64,000 bases of DNA. Origin: Motiliproteus sp036961355 (lineage in GTDB: Bacteria > Pseudomonadota > Gammaproteobacteria > Pseudomonadales > Balneatricaceae). Made by a program: the position numbers and the translations under genes. The stretch covers positions 58,139-122,138 of the forward strand of contig JBALVL010000011.1 of NCBI GenBank assembly GCA_036961355.1. Direction: 5' to 3'. Shown piece after piece: positions 54,212-62,579 of the stretch (position 1 is its first letter; the number at the start of each line of letters is the position of its first letter). The notes under the pieces are model-generated. The model had not been told where the DNA came from, ran no database searches, and worked only from the letters and a program-made list of their open reading frames with translations.

Positions 54212-54500
54212 GTGTTTTCCTTCTGTCTAAATGGAGTCGCATTATTCGACACGGTGTTTTCAACAATGCCGCGCCTTGAGATTGTTATTTTTGGTGTCCG
54301 GTAGATTGAATAGATCGCTAAACATCAGAAAGCTATGCAGCACCAGAGGAGCGCCTAGGGGCTTGGAGGCGCTTGACCAGATTAGCCACCGAGGGGCTGC
54401 TGTCGCCTCAACTTGTATCTGTCAGTGTTGGGCTTGCCTATCGGCGAATACCTGATCGATCTTGCTGATTAGGCTGCAAGGCGTACTGCTTAGCGATAGT

Positions 54501-54516
54501 GTGCTTTTTTCTGAAC
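54501..54516. promoter_or_regulatory. Candidate operator 1 (GTGC-N8-GAAC)
   Basis: GTGC-TTTTTTCT-GAAC, one mismatch from the two perfect copies in the same control region. Candidate site of the XRE-cupin regulator. Confidence 0.35.
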
Positions 54517-54554
54517 GATTCAATAACCAGGTTTATTTATAACAACGTGATGGT

Positions 54555-54570
54555 GTTCGTTATTCTGAAC
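54555..54570. promoter_or_regulatory. Candidate operator 2 (GTTC-N8-GAAC)
   Basis: GTTC-GTTATTCT-GAAC, an inverted repeat with 8 bp spacing, same as site 3. Confidence 0.45.
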
Positions 54571-54747
54571 AATGTCAATCTTGAAACGTATTGAAAAAAT
54601 TCACTCTGAGTCTGACAATAAAACTGTAGCGATATTGTTTTACCTGCATTTTATTTCAATATATTGATATATTTAAATTTAATTTAGGTTTTTGGCCGGA
54701 TTTATAGATAGTGATCTTGGAGTAAAAAACATGCCTTAGCGTATGTT

Positions 54748-54763
54748 GTTCGAAGTTATGAAC
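54748..54763. promoter_or_regulatory. Candidate operator 3 (GTTC-N8-GAAC)
   Basis: GTTC-GAAGTTAT-GAAC, about 190 bp before the TRAP operon start. The TTATGAAC part recalls the core of the E. coli PuuR site (ATGAAC). Confidence 0.45.
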
Positions 54764-54954
54764 GAAAGTCGCAGTAGGTTTTACTTTTCATCAATCGCTG
54801 TTGGTGTTAGAAATAGCACACACTATTTGGGATGCATCCTTGTAGGTTTACTCAGCTCTATTGTGTGCGATATCGACAACACCTTGCTCTAAGTGTTGAT
54901 CACTCGCGTGTTGATAGGGATAACAAATAATAAATAACAACGAAGGAATGAACC

Positions 54955-55971
54955 ATGAAAAGACGTGATTTGATTAAGGCTGCTGCAGCAGGTTTTGTTG
55001 CTGCCCCTCTAGCAATGACGGCTGCGACTGCTACGGCTGCTGGAACGACGCGCCTGCGGATGCAAACGCTGTACGGTACTGAGACCGATGACTTGTATAA
55101 GGCGTTCGCCGATGATGTGAAGACAAGCTCGAATAAGACCCTGCGTATTACCCGCTTTCGTGGTTCTGAGTTAGTACCTAATGACCAGATGCTCGATTCT
55201 GTAAGCAAAGGCACCTTAGATATGTGCCAAGGCTACGGTGGCTACTGGGCCGGCCAGCTGGATATCGCCAAAATTGAGAGCGGTATTCCCGGTGCCTGGA
55301 CCAGCTTCGACGAGGCTATGTATGTTCATAAAGCCAAGGGCTTAGGCGATCTGATCAAGGAAGCTTATGCGGAGAAGGGGGTTCATTATCTTGGGCCGGT
55401 CTTCGGTGGTCCTTACGATTTGCTGACCAAAGAACCAGTAAATAGCCTGGAAGACCTGAAGAAAATGAAAATTCGCGCCACTGCGACAGTCGGCTCTATT
55501 CTTCAGAAACTCGGTATTCCTACTGTTTACCTGCCTAGTCAGGAGCTGTACGTAGCGCTTTCAACAGGCGCGATTGACGGTGTTATCTACGGTGGTTCGC
55601 TGGAGTATAAAGCGCTCAAGTTGCATGAAGCTGCCAAACACTACACCTACCTGAATATGATCAACCCTGGTTACGCTGACGGCATGCTGGTCAACAAGGC
55701 TAAATGGGATTCGATGCCTCCCGAACATCAAAAAATTCTGGAGCTGGCGACTGCCAAGCATGCAACTAAGATGCACGCCTGGAACGTGAACGGCTGTCTT
55801 GATGTGAACGGTGAAGGGATCTTTGAATTCGGCGCGTTGCCCGCTGAAGACTCTAAAGCACTGACCGTTGCTGCGATGGATGTGTGGAAAGAGGAAGCGG
55901 TGAAGTCGGAGCGTAATGCCATGGCGATTCAAGCGTTGACTGAGGCGGCGAAGGCGACAGGGAGAGCCTAA
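54955..55971 (+). CDS. TRAP transporter substrate-binding protein (DctP type)
   Basis: A 338-residue periplasmic protein with a twin-arginine-like signal (MKRRDLIKAAAAGFVAAP...ATAAG). DctP-family marks are RFRGSELVPNDQMLDSVSKGTLDM, the ligand-arginine region MKIRATATVGSIL, and LPSQELYVALSTGAIDGVIYGG. It captures an anionic or zwitterionic solute for the DctQM permease. Beside gabT/gabD the solute may be GABA, taurine or a relative. Strong ribosome site (GAAGGAATGAACC). Confidence 0.92.
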   Translation: MKRRDLIKAAAAGFVAAPLAMTAATATAAGTTRLRMQTLYGTETDDLYKAFADDVKTSSNKTLRITRFRGSELVPNDQMLDSVSKGTLDMCQGYGGYWAGQLDIAKIESGIPGAWTSFDEAMYVHKAKGLGDLIKEAYAEKGVHYLGPVFGGPYDLLTKEPVNSLEDLKKMKIRATATVGSILQKLGIPTVYLPSQELYVALSTGAIDGVIYGGSLEYKALKLHEAAKHYTYLNMINPGYADGMLVNKAKWDSMPPEHQKILELATAKHATKMHAWNVNGCLDVNGEGIFEFGALPAEDSKALTVAAMDVWKEEAVKSERNAMAIQALTEAAKATGRA

Positions 55972-56531
55972 TGGGGTTGCTTACTCGATATCTTGCTAGT
56001 GTCGATAGGATATCCGAGGAGGTCGGCAAGGCTGTTTCTTGGTTGTGCCTTGCCATGATCTTGGTGCTGATCTACGAGGTTGCGGCGCGTTACCTGTTTA
56101 ACAGCCCAACCTCGTGGGCGCATGAGAGTACTACCATGCTTTACGGTACTTTCTGCATTTTGGCGGGCACCTACACCCATAAGCACCATGGTCATGTGCG
56201 TAGTGAAGTGTTCTATAACCTCTTCCCCACTCGGGGGAAGGCGGTCCTGGATGTACTCACTGGGACTCTCGGGCTGGTGGTCTTTGGGGTGTTTTTTTGG
56301 ATTACCTTCAATTACGCCTGGGACTCTTGGCTAATGAGGGAGATTTCCTCAAAGAGTACCTGGGGACCGCCGGTGTACCCCTTTAAAGCGATGCTGCCGT
56401 TGGCTATTGCGTTGATGATGCTGCAAAGCCTGGCGCATTTGTGTCGCGATATTGCAGTTGCCTTCGATCTGCAGCCTAAGAAACCGCATTTTTATCCTGT
56501 CGAACCGAAAGAAAAGCCCTCTGCTTCGTAG
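55971..56531 (+). CDS. TRAP transporter small membrane subunit (DctQ type)
   Basis: A 186-residue protein with four transmembrane helices, including AMILVLIYEVAARYLFNSPTSWAHE, the usual DctQ signature. It pairs with DctM in the inner membrane. Its ATG overlaps the dctP stop (TAATG), and AGGGAGA lies upstream, so translation is coupled. Confidence 0.9.
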   Translation: MGLLTRYLASVDRISEEVGKAVSWLCLAMILVLIYEVAARYLFNSPTSWAHESTTMLYGTFCILAGTYTHKHHGHVRSEVFYNLFPTRGKAVLDVLTGTLGLVVFGVFFWITFNYAWDSWLMREISSKSTWGPPVYPFKAMLPLAIALMMLQSLAHLCRDIAVAFDLQPKKPHFYPVEPKEKPSAS

Positions 56532-56580
56532 CAGGGGTGCCTTTAGTCAATAAGCAAAATAATTATAAAGGAAGTCTGTC

Positions 56581-57903
56581 GTGTTAGATCTCGACCCTCT
56601 AATGGTTACCCTTGGCATGTTTTCTTCCATGCTGGTCCTGCTGGCGATGGGCGCTCCCCTGACTTGGGCGTTGCTGGCGGTGGGAACCGGCTCGGCCTAT
56701 TTCATGTGGGGTCCAAACGGCCTTGAGTTGATGGCGACCAGCGCCTTTGCAGCGATGGATAACTTTCTGCTGGTGGCGTTGCCGATGTTCATTTTTATGG
56801 GCTTGATGTTGCAACGTTCGGGAATTACCGACGATCTGTTCGAGATGATCCATAAGCTGATGGGAGGGATGCCTGGAGGCTTAGGTATGGGCACCGTTGT
56901 GATCTGTGCGTTGATCGCGGCGATGGCAGGCGTATCGGGGGCTGCGACGGTTAGTCTGGGGATCATTGCGCTGCCGTCGATGCTTAGCCGAGGCTACGAC
57001 AAGCGACTTTGCACCGGCACGATCATGGCCGGTGGAGCGCTGGGATTCTTGATTCCACCCAGTGTGCTGATGATTGTTTACGCCTTCCTTGCCCGGGAAT
57101 CTGTCGGCAAACTATTCGCTGCCGGCCTGATGCCTGGGCTAATGCTGGCGAGTATCTATATGCTCTATATTTTTATCCGAGCGAAGATGAACCCGCAGTT
57201 GGCACCGGCAATCGCCGAAGAGGAGCGGGTTGATTTCTTTGGTAAGATCGGTTCGCTCAAAGCGTTGATACTGCCGGGTTTGCTGATTGGTACGGTGCTT
57301 GGTTTTATCATAATGGGAGTCACTTCTCCTTCGGAAGCCTCGGCGGTGGGCGCGGCGGGTTCGATTGTCTGCGCTGCGATTTACCGTACTCTCAACGTGC
57401 AAATGTTGCGGGACGCGTTGCAGGGAACCGCCAAGCTGATGGGTATGTTGTTGTGGATCACTATCGCCGCGGTGTTCTTCAGTAAAATATATATCGGCCT
57501 GGGTGCCGGTATGCTGATCACCGAGCTGGTGCAGGATTCTTCGTTGTCGCCGTATATGGTTATCATTGCGATGCTGGCTTGTTACTTCATTCTGGGGATG
57601 TTTCTGGATGACTTCGCCATCGTCTTTATTACCGTTCCGCTGTTCGTGCCAATCGTGCAGGAGCTGGGCTTCGATACTGTCTGGTTTGCAGTGCTGTTCA
57701 TCCTTAGCATGCAGTCGGCCTACCTGACACCGCCCTTTGGCTATAACTTGTTCTATATGAGGTCGGTGGCTCCTCCGAGCGTCACCATTTATGATCTCTA
57801 TTGGGCTGCGATTCCGTTCGTGATCCTGCAGGTATTTGGTCTGGCGCTAGTGGTTGCCTTCCCTCAAATCGCTCTTTGGCTGCCAAACCTGATATTTGGC
57901 TAA
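56581..57903 (+). CDS. TRAP transporter large permease (DctM type)
   Basis: A 440-residue permease with about 12 helices that uses a Na+ gradient for solute uptake. GAPLTWALLAVG, MFIFMGLMLQRSGITDDLFE and GLGMGTVVICALIAAMAGVSGA are DctM family stretches. GTG start with AAGGAAG upstream, 49 bp after dctQ. A terminator follows, closing the dctPQM operon. Confidence 0.93.
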   Translation: MLDLDPLMVTLGMFSSMLVLLAMGAPLTWALLAVGTGSAYFMWGPNGLELMATSAFAAMDNFLLVALPMFIFMGLMLQRSGITDDLFEMIHKLMGGMPGGLGMGTVVICALIAAMAGVSGAATVSLGIIALPSMLSRGYDKRLCTGTIMAGGALGFLIPPSVLMIVYAFLARESVGKLFAAGLMPGLMLASIYMLYIFIRAKMNPQLAPAIAEEERVDFFGKIGSLKALILPGLLIGTVLGFIIMGVTSPSEASAVGAAGSIVCAAIYRTLNVQMLRDALQGTAKLMGMLLWITIAAVFFSKIYIGLGAGMLITELVQDSSLSPYMVIIAMLACYFILGMFLDDFAIVFITVPLFVPIVQELGFDTVWFAVLFILSMQSAYLTPPFGYNLFYMRSVAPPSVTIYDLYWAAIPFVILQVFGLALVVAFPQIALWLPNLIFG

Positions 57904-57925
57904 TTTCGTTAGGCTATCTTGGCCA

Positions 57926-57957
57926 GCCCCTGTTCCGTATGGAGAGGGGCATTTTTG
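57926..57957 (+). terminator. Terminator after the TRAP operon
   Basis: Imperfect hairpin GCCCC-tgttccgtatggaga-GGGGC followed by ATTTTTGTTT. Confidence 0.7.
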
Positions 57958-58186
57958 TTTAAGTTTTCCTGTCACCAGCCCCTGCCACCGTACAGCAATC
58001 ACGGTCGATCAAACCTCGGCTATTTCTTGTCCACGATAACCTTATGTCGGTGTTTATCTGTGCACGCTTTTCCAGCAACTAGCACATCAATGAAGATCAA
58101 CTTTTTGCCTGCTAGACTTGGGTCGCTAACAACCTATAAATTAGCGCATATAACGTCGTATTTTGCCCACCTATGCCGTTCTTGTA

Positions 58187-58215
58187 TTGACGAATTGTTG
58201 CCGTCTCGGTATGAT
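58187..58215 (+). promoter_or_regulatory. Promoter of the second tRNA cluster
   Basis: TTGACG at 58187-58192 and TATGAT at 58210-58215 with 17 bp spacing. Different in sequence and spacing from the first cluster promoter, so it is not part of the duplicated unit. Confidence 0.8.
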
Positions 58216-58253
58216 CCACGCCGTCTTCAAGAGTCATCTGACTCCTGAACCGC

Positions 58254-58329
58254 GCGGGAATAGCTCAGTTGGTAGAGCGCAACCTTGCCAAGGTTGAGGT
58301 CGCCAGTTCGAACCTGGTTTCCCGCTCCA
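58254..58329 (+). tRNA. tRNA-Gly (GCC), copy 2
   Basis: 76 nt, identical base for base to copy 1, with anticodon GCC and encoded CCA. Confidence 0.97.
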
Positions 58330-58400
58330 ATTTCAAAACAGTCTTCTTAACTTCGTTAATACTGTGACTGAAATCGATTCAGACATTATTTATGTCGTCC

Positions 58401-58474
58401 GGCTGGATGGCAGAGTGGTCATGCAGCGGACTGCAACTCCGTTAACGCCGGTTCGATTCCGACTCCAGCCTCCA
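58401..58474 (+). tRNA. tRNA-Cys (GCA), copy 2
   Basis: 74 nt, identical to copy 1, with anticodon GCA and encoded CCA. Downstream is CCCCCATTTTTG without a clear hairpin, so its terminator is unclear. Confidence 0.97.
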
Positions 58475-58605
58475 TTTTTGTAACGCCCCCATTTTTGTCT
58501 ACAGCCAACAGCGGTATAGTTGTGTCTGTTTTCTCTGCGATTTTAATCCTCACATTTACTGACGAACTCTGGCGATCTTTGCTGTGTTTTGCATAGGGAG
58601 TAGCG

Positions 58606-59253
58606 ATGAAACCCGATACCTACAGCCGGGTCTTTGAAGTGGCAGATGCCTTGCTGGCATCAGGCGTACGACCGACGCAGCATAATGTGCGTGAGCAGCT
58701 GGGCAAAGGCAGCGCGTCAACGATACACAAAGCGCTGAGCGAGTGGTGGAGCACTGTTGGCGAGCGATTACAACAAGGGCGAAGATATCCTGATCTTCCG
58801 GATAGCCTGTCCGAGGCGATGATCAGCTGGTGGCAAAATGCGGTGGATCAATCACGCCGTCAATTTGAAGGCCAACAAGACCAGGCGGCACGACAACTTA
58901 AAAAAAACCGCCAAGAGAACGCAGAGGTAATAGAAAAGGCCCAGATACAGCAACAGGAGACGTTAACTCGACTCGATCAGCAGTTAGAACGCTATCAGCA
59001 GTTGCAGCAACAACAGCATGAACTTGAGGCGGACAGGCGCACACTTGAGCAGCGCGTGCTCGAAGCTGAAACAACTGCCACTGAGCTAAAGCATGAGCTG
59101 AAGATTCAGACGGGTGTGATTTCGAAGCTAGAGGCTGAAAATGAGCGAGTGAGACAGCAGCTGGCAAACACCGATCAGCAGCAGTTGTTACAGGAGAATA
59201 AAAACTTACGGGCGCTGGTAGCGCAACTCGACAGTAAATATAACCAAGGTTAA
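58606..59253 (+). CDS. KfrA-type DNA-binding coiled-coil protein
   Basis: A 215-residue protein. Residues 1-55 match the KfrA N-terminal DNA-binding domain (VADALLASGVRPTQHNVREQLGKGSASTIHKALSEWW). From about 80 to 210 it is one long Gln/Glu-rich coiled coil. KfrA proteins are best known from plasmids, where they bind DNA and help partition or regulate; chromosomal relatives are of unknown role. Ribosome site GGGAG. 130 bp after the second tRNA pair, in the variable end of the window. Confidence 0.8.
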   Translation: MKPDTYSRVFEVADALLASGVRPTQHNVREQLGKGSASTIHKALSEWWSTVGERLQQGRRYPDLPDSLSEAMISWWQNAVDQSRRQFEGQQDQAARQLKKNRQENAEVIEKAQIQQQETLTRLDQQLERYQQLQQQQHELEADRRTLEQRVLEAETTATELKHELKIQTGVISKLEAENERVRQQLANTDQQQLLQENKNLRALVAQLDSKYNQG

Positions 59254-59425
59254 GCACACGGCTGAATAGATTCCTAGAAACTGCTGCCAAGCCGCTGTTA
59301 AATAGGATTAAAAGCCTGGGCAATTAGAGGGTATTGTGGAACCTAAGCGCCACACGAGGTAGGATCACCGCTTAGATCTCCCGCAACTAAATAGCACTTA
59401 CTATGCAGATTCAGACTCTGTCTCT

Positions 59426-59989
59426 ATGAATATCGATATTTCAGAACAGGCCCAAGTGTCAGACATACTCAGCGCCGTAAAAAATGCCGGTGAGGATAGT
59501 CATATCTATTGCAGTAGCGAACGCCATTTCTCGCTACTGAAAATCTGCCTGGTAAAACTACAGAAGGTCGATCTGAATATTTACCTGCTGGATCAGCACG
59601 GATTTACTGTCAAGCAGGTCTCAGCGACAAAAAAACCTGCAATGCCGGATCCGGTAGTTGGTGCTGCAAAAACCAATATGATCGATGACCGAGATGCTCT
59701 TGTTATCGGTTTTTCTCGCGATACAGAAGGACCGTTTGCCAGTCCGTCTGAATCGGCTGCTGTGAATGAGCAGGGCATGTCGAGCAAGCAGATAAGTGTA
59801 CTACGTGATCTGGAACAGGCATTACGTCGCTGCAAAGAGCAGGCGCTTTTGGTTATCGGATTTAGTGATGGTTTGGTCGCCGTGCCTGAAGCGCTGGGTT
59901 ATGGTGCCGACGCGATCAGTTCTGCTGATGCACTGGAGGTCGAGGCCTTTGATGTCTACCGCGGTTACGAGGCAGAGGAAGATAGCTGA
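59426..59989 (+). CDS. Hypothetical protein (187 aa)
   Basis: I do not recognise this protein. It is soluble and acidic. An N-terminal alpha/beta segment (VSDILSAVKNAGEDSHIYCSS...LKICLVKLQKVDLNIYLLD) is followed by a polar linker and a C-terminal half with RDLEQALRRCKEQALLVIGFSDGLVAVPEALGYGADAIS. The words VIGFS(R/D) occur twice (about residues 93 and 143), hinting at two related strands or a weak internal repeat. No signal peptide or membrane helix. No clear ribosome site. Convergent with the next gene. Confidence 0.6.
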   Translation: MNIDISEQAQVSDILSAVKNAGEDSHIYCSSERHFSLLKICLVKLQKVDLNIYLLDQHGFTVKQVSATKKPAMPDPVVGAAKTNMIDDRDALVIGFSRDTEGPFASPSESAAVNEQGMSSKQISVLRDLEQALRRCKEQALLVIGFSDGLVAVPEALGYGADAISSADALEVEAFDVYRGYEAEEDS

Positions 59990-60046
59990 TCATTCTGTTC
60001 CGGTAAGGCTATCTCGATCAGTATCAAGCTGCTCCCCGCCATATGA

Positions 60047-60814
60047 TTATCCTAGAAAAGTCCGCGTGTCTTCAATGACATCGCTATGCGATAATTCGAC
60101 CTGTTTTATCAGTTCTGGGTTGGTCTTATCGCTGTTAAATAGTCGCAATGAAAAGCTTTGCTCAGTTATCTCATAGCGTAACGTAAAGCATTCGCGCTCA
60201 AAGAAAATCTCTAGGCCCCCACCTACCTTATCCTCTCCGTGTGACCAGGTACTGACTGAGCTTTTATGGTGATCTAGTTTCTTGAAGCTAGTTCCAAGCA
60301 TTTGATTTAAAATATAATCGTGTTTAAGTATTTTTTGCGTTCTACGCCCGTTACTAAGGTCTTTTATCTGATAACCAAAACCTCGTCCCATAACCTTGTA
60401 GCTAAGTTCAGCTCCTGTTATCTCGTTTTTGAGCGCCACCCGCAACCGGTCTGCAGATAACGTATCTGCAATTGGTAACCAGGAATTAATGGCAGAATGA
60501 GGAGAAAAGGGTTGCTGAATCTCAACAATTTGCATGCACTGTTCGCGAAATACCTCTGGATCAGACTCGTGCTGATAACGCCAATAGTTACCGGTACGGT
60601 GCTCAAACCCGGCATAGCCTGGCGCACCCAGGTCTTTGATATTAATTCCAGGCTCCTGAAGATCATTGGTTGCAGCCTCCGCCTGTAAGATGCCTTCGGA
60701 TAGCTCACCCCATTCCAGCTTTTTATCAAAAAGTTCGCCGCAACGGTACTTCACCTTGATGCCTTGGTCCGGAAGGTCCTCGGGCTTTAGCTGAATCATT
60801 ACGTGTGCCACCAT
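60047..60814 (-). CDS. Hypothetical protein (255 aa)
   Basis: No family was recognised. It is a soluble, mixed-charge protein starting MVAHVMIQLKPEDLPDQGIKVKYRCGELFDKKLEWGELSEGIL. The middle mentions NYWRYQHESDPEVFREQCMQIVE, and the last 60 residues look beta-rich (GGGLEIFFERECFTLRYEITEQSFSLRLF). No signal peptide or membrane helix. A very strong ribosome site (AAGGAGAATATTC) before the ATG supports real expression. It stands alone on the minus strand, divergent from the response regulator gene. Confidence 0.7.
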   Translation of the reverse strand: MVAHVMIQLKPEDLPDQGIKVKYRCGELFDKKLEWGELSEGILQAEAATNDLQEPGINIKDLGAPGYAGFEHRTGNYWRYQHESDPEVFREQCMQIVEIQQPFSPHSAINSWLPIADTLSADRLRVALKNEITGAELSYKVMGRGFGYQIKDLSNGRRTQKILKHDYILNQMLGTSFKKLDHHKSSVSTWSHGEDKVGGGLEIFFERECFTLRYEITEQSFSLRLFNSDKTNPELIKQVELSHSDVIEDTRTFLG

Positions 60815-61063
60815 GAATATTCTCCTTAACAGCTCAGGATCTATGCAGAGTGCCGTTCGAATCCTTGGTGGAAACTCTGTATCTTGATAGTTACAGGATA
60901 GACAGATTTTTGAGCAGTGTTGGATCGAGTTTGTTTGTATTGTGAATGGTGAATAATTTCAACAGGCATATAAAAAAATAAACACCAATAGTGCGTGAAT
61001 TTTGAGCGGTTACTCACTAATATAGCGCTTTGAAATATGTTCGATTCTGACTGAGGTAGCGTT

Positions 61064-61696
61064 GTGAGCAAGACGATTCGGGTAATGCTTGTCGATGATC
61101 ATGAGATTGTTCGCGCTGGGTTTCGGAGATTGCTAGATAGTGCCGAGGATATTTCTGTGATTAGTGAAGCCTCGTCAGGAGAAGGCGCTTACCAGCTCTA
61201 CCTGGAAACAAAGCCCGATCTTGTTGTGATGGATCTGTCGATGCCGCCGGGAGTAGGTGGTCTGGAAGCGATTCAGCGCATCCGCTCGACCGATGATAAG
61301 GCCAAGATCCTAGTGCTGACTGTGCAAGAGTGCGAACCCTATCCATCACGTGTAATGGAGGCGGGAGCAAGAGGTTACCTAACCAAGCGTTGCGCACCCG
61401 AAGAGTTGCTAGAAGCAGTACGCAAAGTCGATGCGGGCGAACTGTTTATTGCCGAGCAGATTCAGCAGCAGATAACCAGCAAAGGTACAACCAAGCTTGA
61501 TAAACTGACAAAGCGCGAGCTACAGATCTTTACCATGCTGGCCGACGGCTGCAGCGCCCAGCAGATCGCAGAAGCGATGTATATCAGTCAAAAAACCGTT
61601 CATGCCCATCGAGCCAACATCATGAGTAAATTAGAGGTCGCCAAGACCGCTGACCTCATCCATCTCGCAATTCGCCACGGTATTGTGAATCTTTGA
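61064..61696 (+). CDS. NarL/UvrY-family response regulator
   Basis: A 210-residue response regulator. The receiver domain (1-125) has VDDHE, the acceptor aspartate in VVMDLSMPPGVGG, and TKR in place of the usual SK; the LuxR-type HTH (about 145-205) has LTKRELQIFTMLADG and SQKTVHAHRANIMSKLEV, ending LAIRHGIVNL. It resembles UvrY/GacA and other NarL regulators but is not clearly the orthologue. The start is a GTG at 61064. No histidine kinase gene is nearby, so it is an orphan here. Confidence 0.88.
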   Translation: MSKTIRVMLVDDHEIVRAGFRRLLDSAEDISVISEASSGEGAYQLYLETKPDLVVMDLSMPPGVGGLEAIQRIRSTDDKAKILVLTVQECEPYPSRVMEAGARGYLTKRCAPEELLEAVRKVDAGELFIAEQIQQQITSKGTTKLDKLTKRELQIFTMLADGCSAQQIAEAMYISQKTVHAHRANIMSKLEVAKTADLIHLAIRHGIVNL

Positions 61697-62579
61697 TATA
61701 AAATATACAGCCCCTGAACTCTGTATAACTCACATCGCTTTGTATTGAACTGTCTCGTGGACAGTCGCTGATCGGGTTCAATTCTTTCCCGTAATCGGCG
61801 GCACTGCCTCTGGTGTTAAAATCTGCACAATAACGTTAGGTCTCCAAACGTCGATCTATTCACGCATGTGTAGCGAGCACATCAGTGAGAAGACCTATTG
61901 ATTGAGGCCGATTGTTTTTCTATAGCCCATGCTTTGTAGCATGTTTAGCTACCTGTATTACAGAAACGTTATCGGGGAGGGAGTCATTGAGTCAACATAG
62001 ACGCGAGGCGTTAGCTATTGCCAGCGGTCGAACGCCCCTTGGATCAAAGCTGCGTTGAACGGTGTTTCAGGTGCATCGCAGGTTTGGTTGTTCTTGTCAT
62101 GCGTTGATACGAAGAAAAGGGTTGTGAAAGCCGAAAGAGATTCAAGCATTTCCATCAAGGTAGGGTGCTAGCAAGCAACGAGATAGATTTAATACATTAT
62201 ACATATTTTGTATTATTTTATATCTGCCAGTAACTGACAGCTAGCGCCCGACGAAAGGGTCGATAGGCCAACGCAAAGCGCCTCGTTGCTGGTCTATTCT
62301 GGTGGTTTAAATATGTAAGAGAAAATTGTAGTGATGACGGACAGGTGTGCCGCCATGGCTATATCGGCTTGGCACCCATTCTAATTCAAACAAGGACATA
62401 ATGTTTTAGCAGTGAAGAGTTGATTCTGTTTACGCAAGATACCTTGGCGGAGATCGGCACTGTGCTGAGTTTCTAGGCGCAACTCAACAAGTCTGTTGTA
62501 GCGGGGTTGCAAAGCAGGGGTTTAACTCTACTTCGATTCAATACCAGCTAATCAATCGCCCTTAGATTTACGTATGATA

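Larger units (their letters stand above)
54212..54954. other. Long divergent control region between gabD and the TRAP operon
   Basis: A 743 bp gap, AT-rich in its middle (54640-54700). It holds three GTTC-N8-GAAC-like sites listed separately and must contain both operon promoters. No gene recognised. Confidence 0.6.
57904..58253. other. Intergenic region before the second tRNA cluster
   Basis: A 350 bp gap with the TRAP terminator and the second tRNA promoter. Its sequence does not resemble the region before the first tRNA cluster, and no tRNA-Leu 3' end (attachment-site remnant) was found. Confidence 0.6.
58254..58475 (+). repeat. 222 bp direct repeat (tRNA-Gly + spacer + tRNA-Cys), copy 2
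   Basis: Identical to 49301-49522. Flanking sequence on both sides differs from copy 1, and no tRNA-Leu follows. Confidence 0.97.

Noticed and set aside
60845..60880. tRNA-like T-loop (GTTCGAATCC) inside a CAGAGT...ACTCTG inverted repeat
   Set aside because: The flanking bases do not form a T-stem and no acceptor or anticodon arm is present.
62015..62155. 46-residue frame on the minus strand (MEMLESLSAFTTLFF...)
   Set aside because: The peptide looks fairly natural, but there is no ribosome site and a frame of this size is expected by chance; could be a gene fragment.
62314..62331. GacA-type activator box (TGTAAG-N6-TTGTAG)
   Set aside because: Only the left half matches TGTAAG-N6-CTTACA, and it is about 260 bp before the candidate small RNA.
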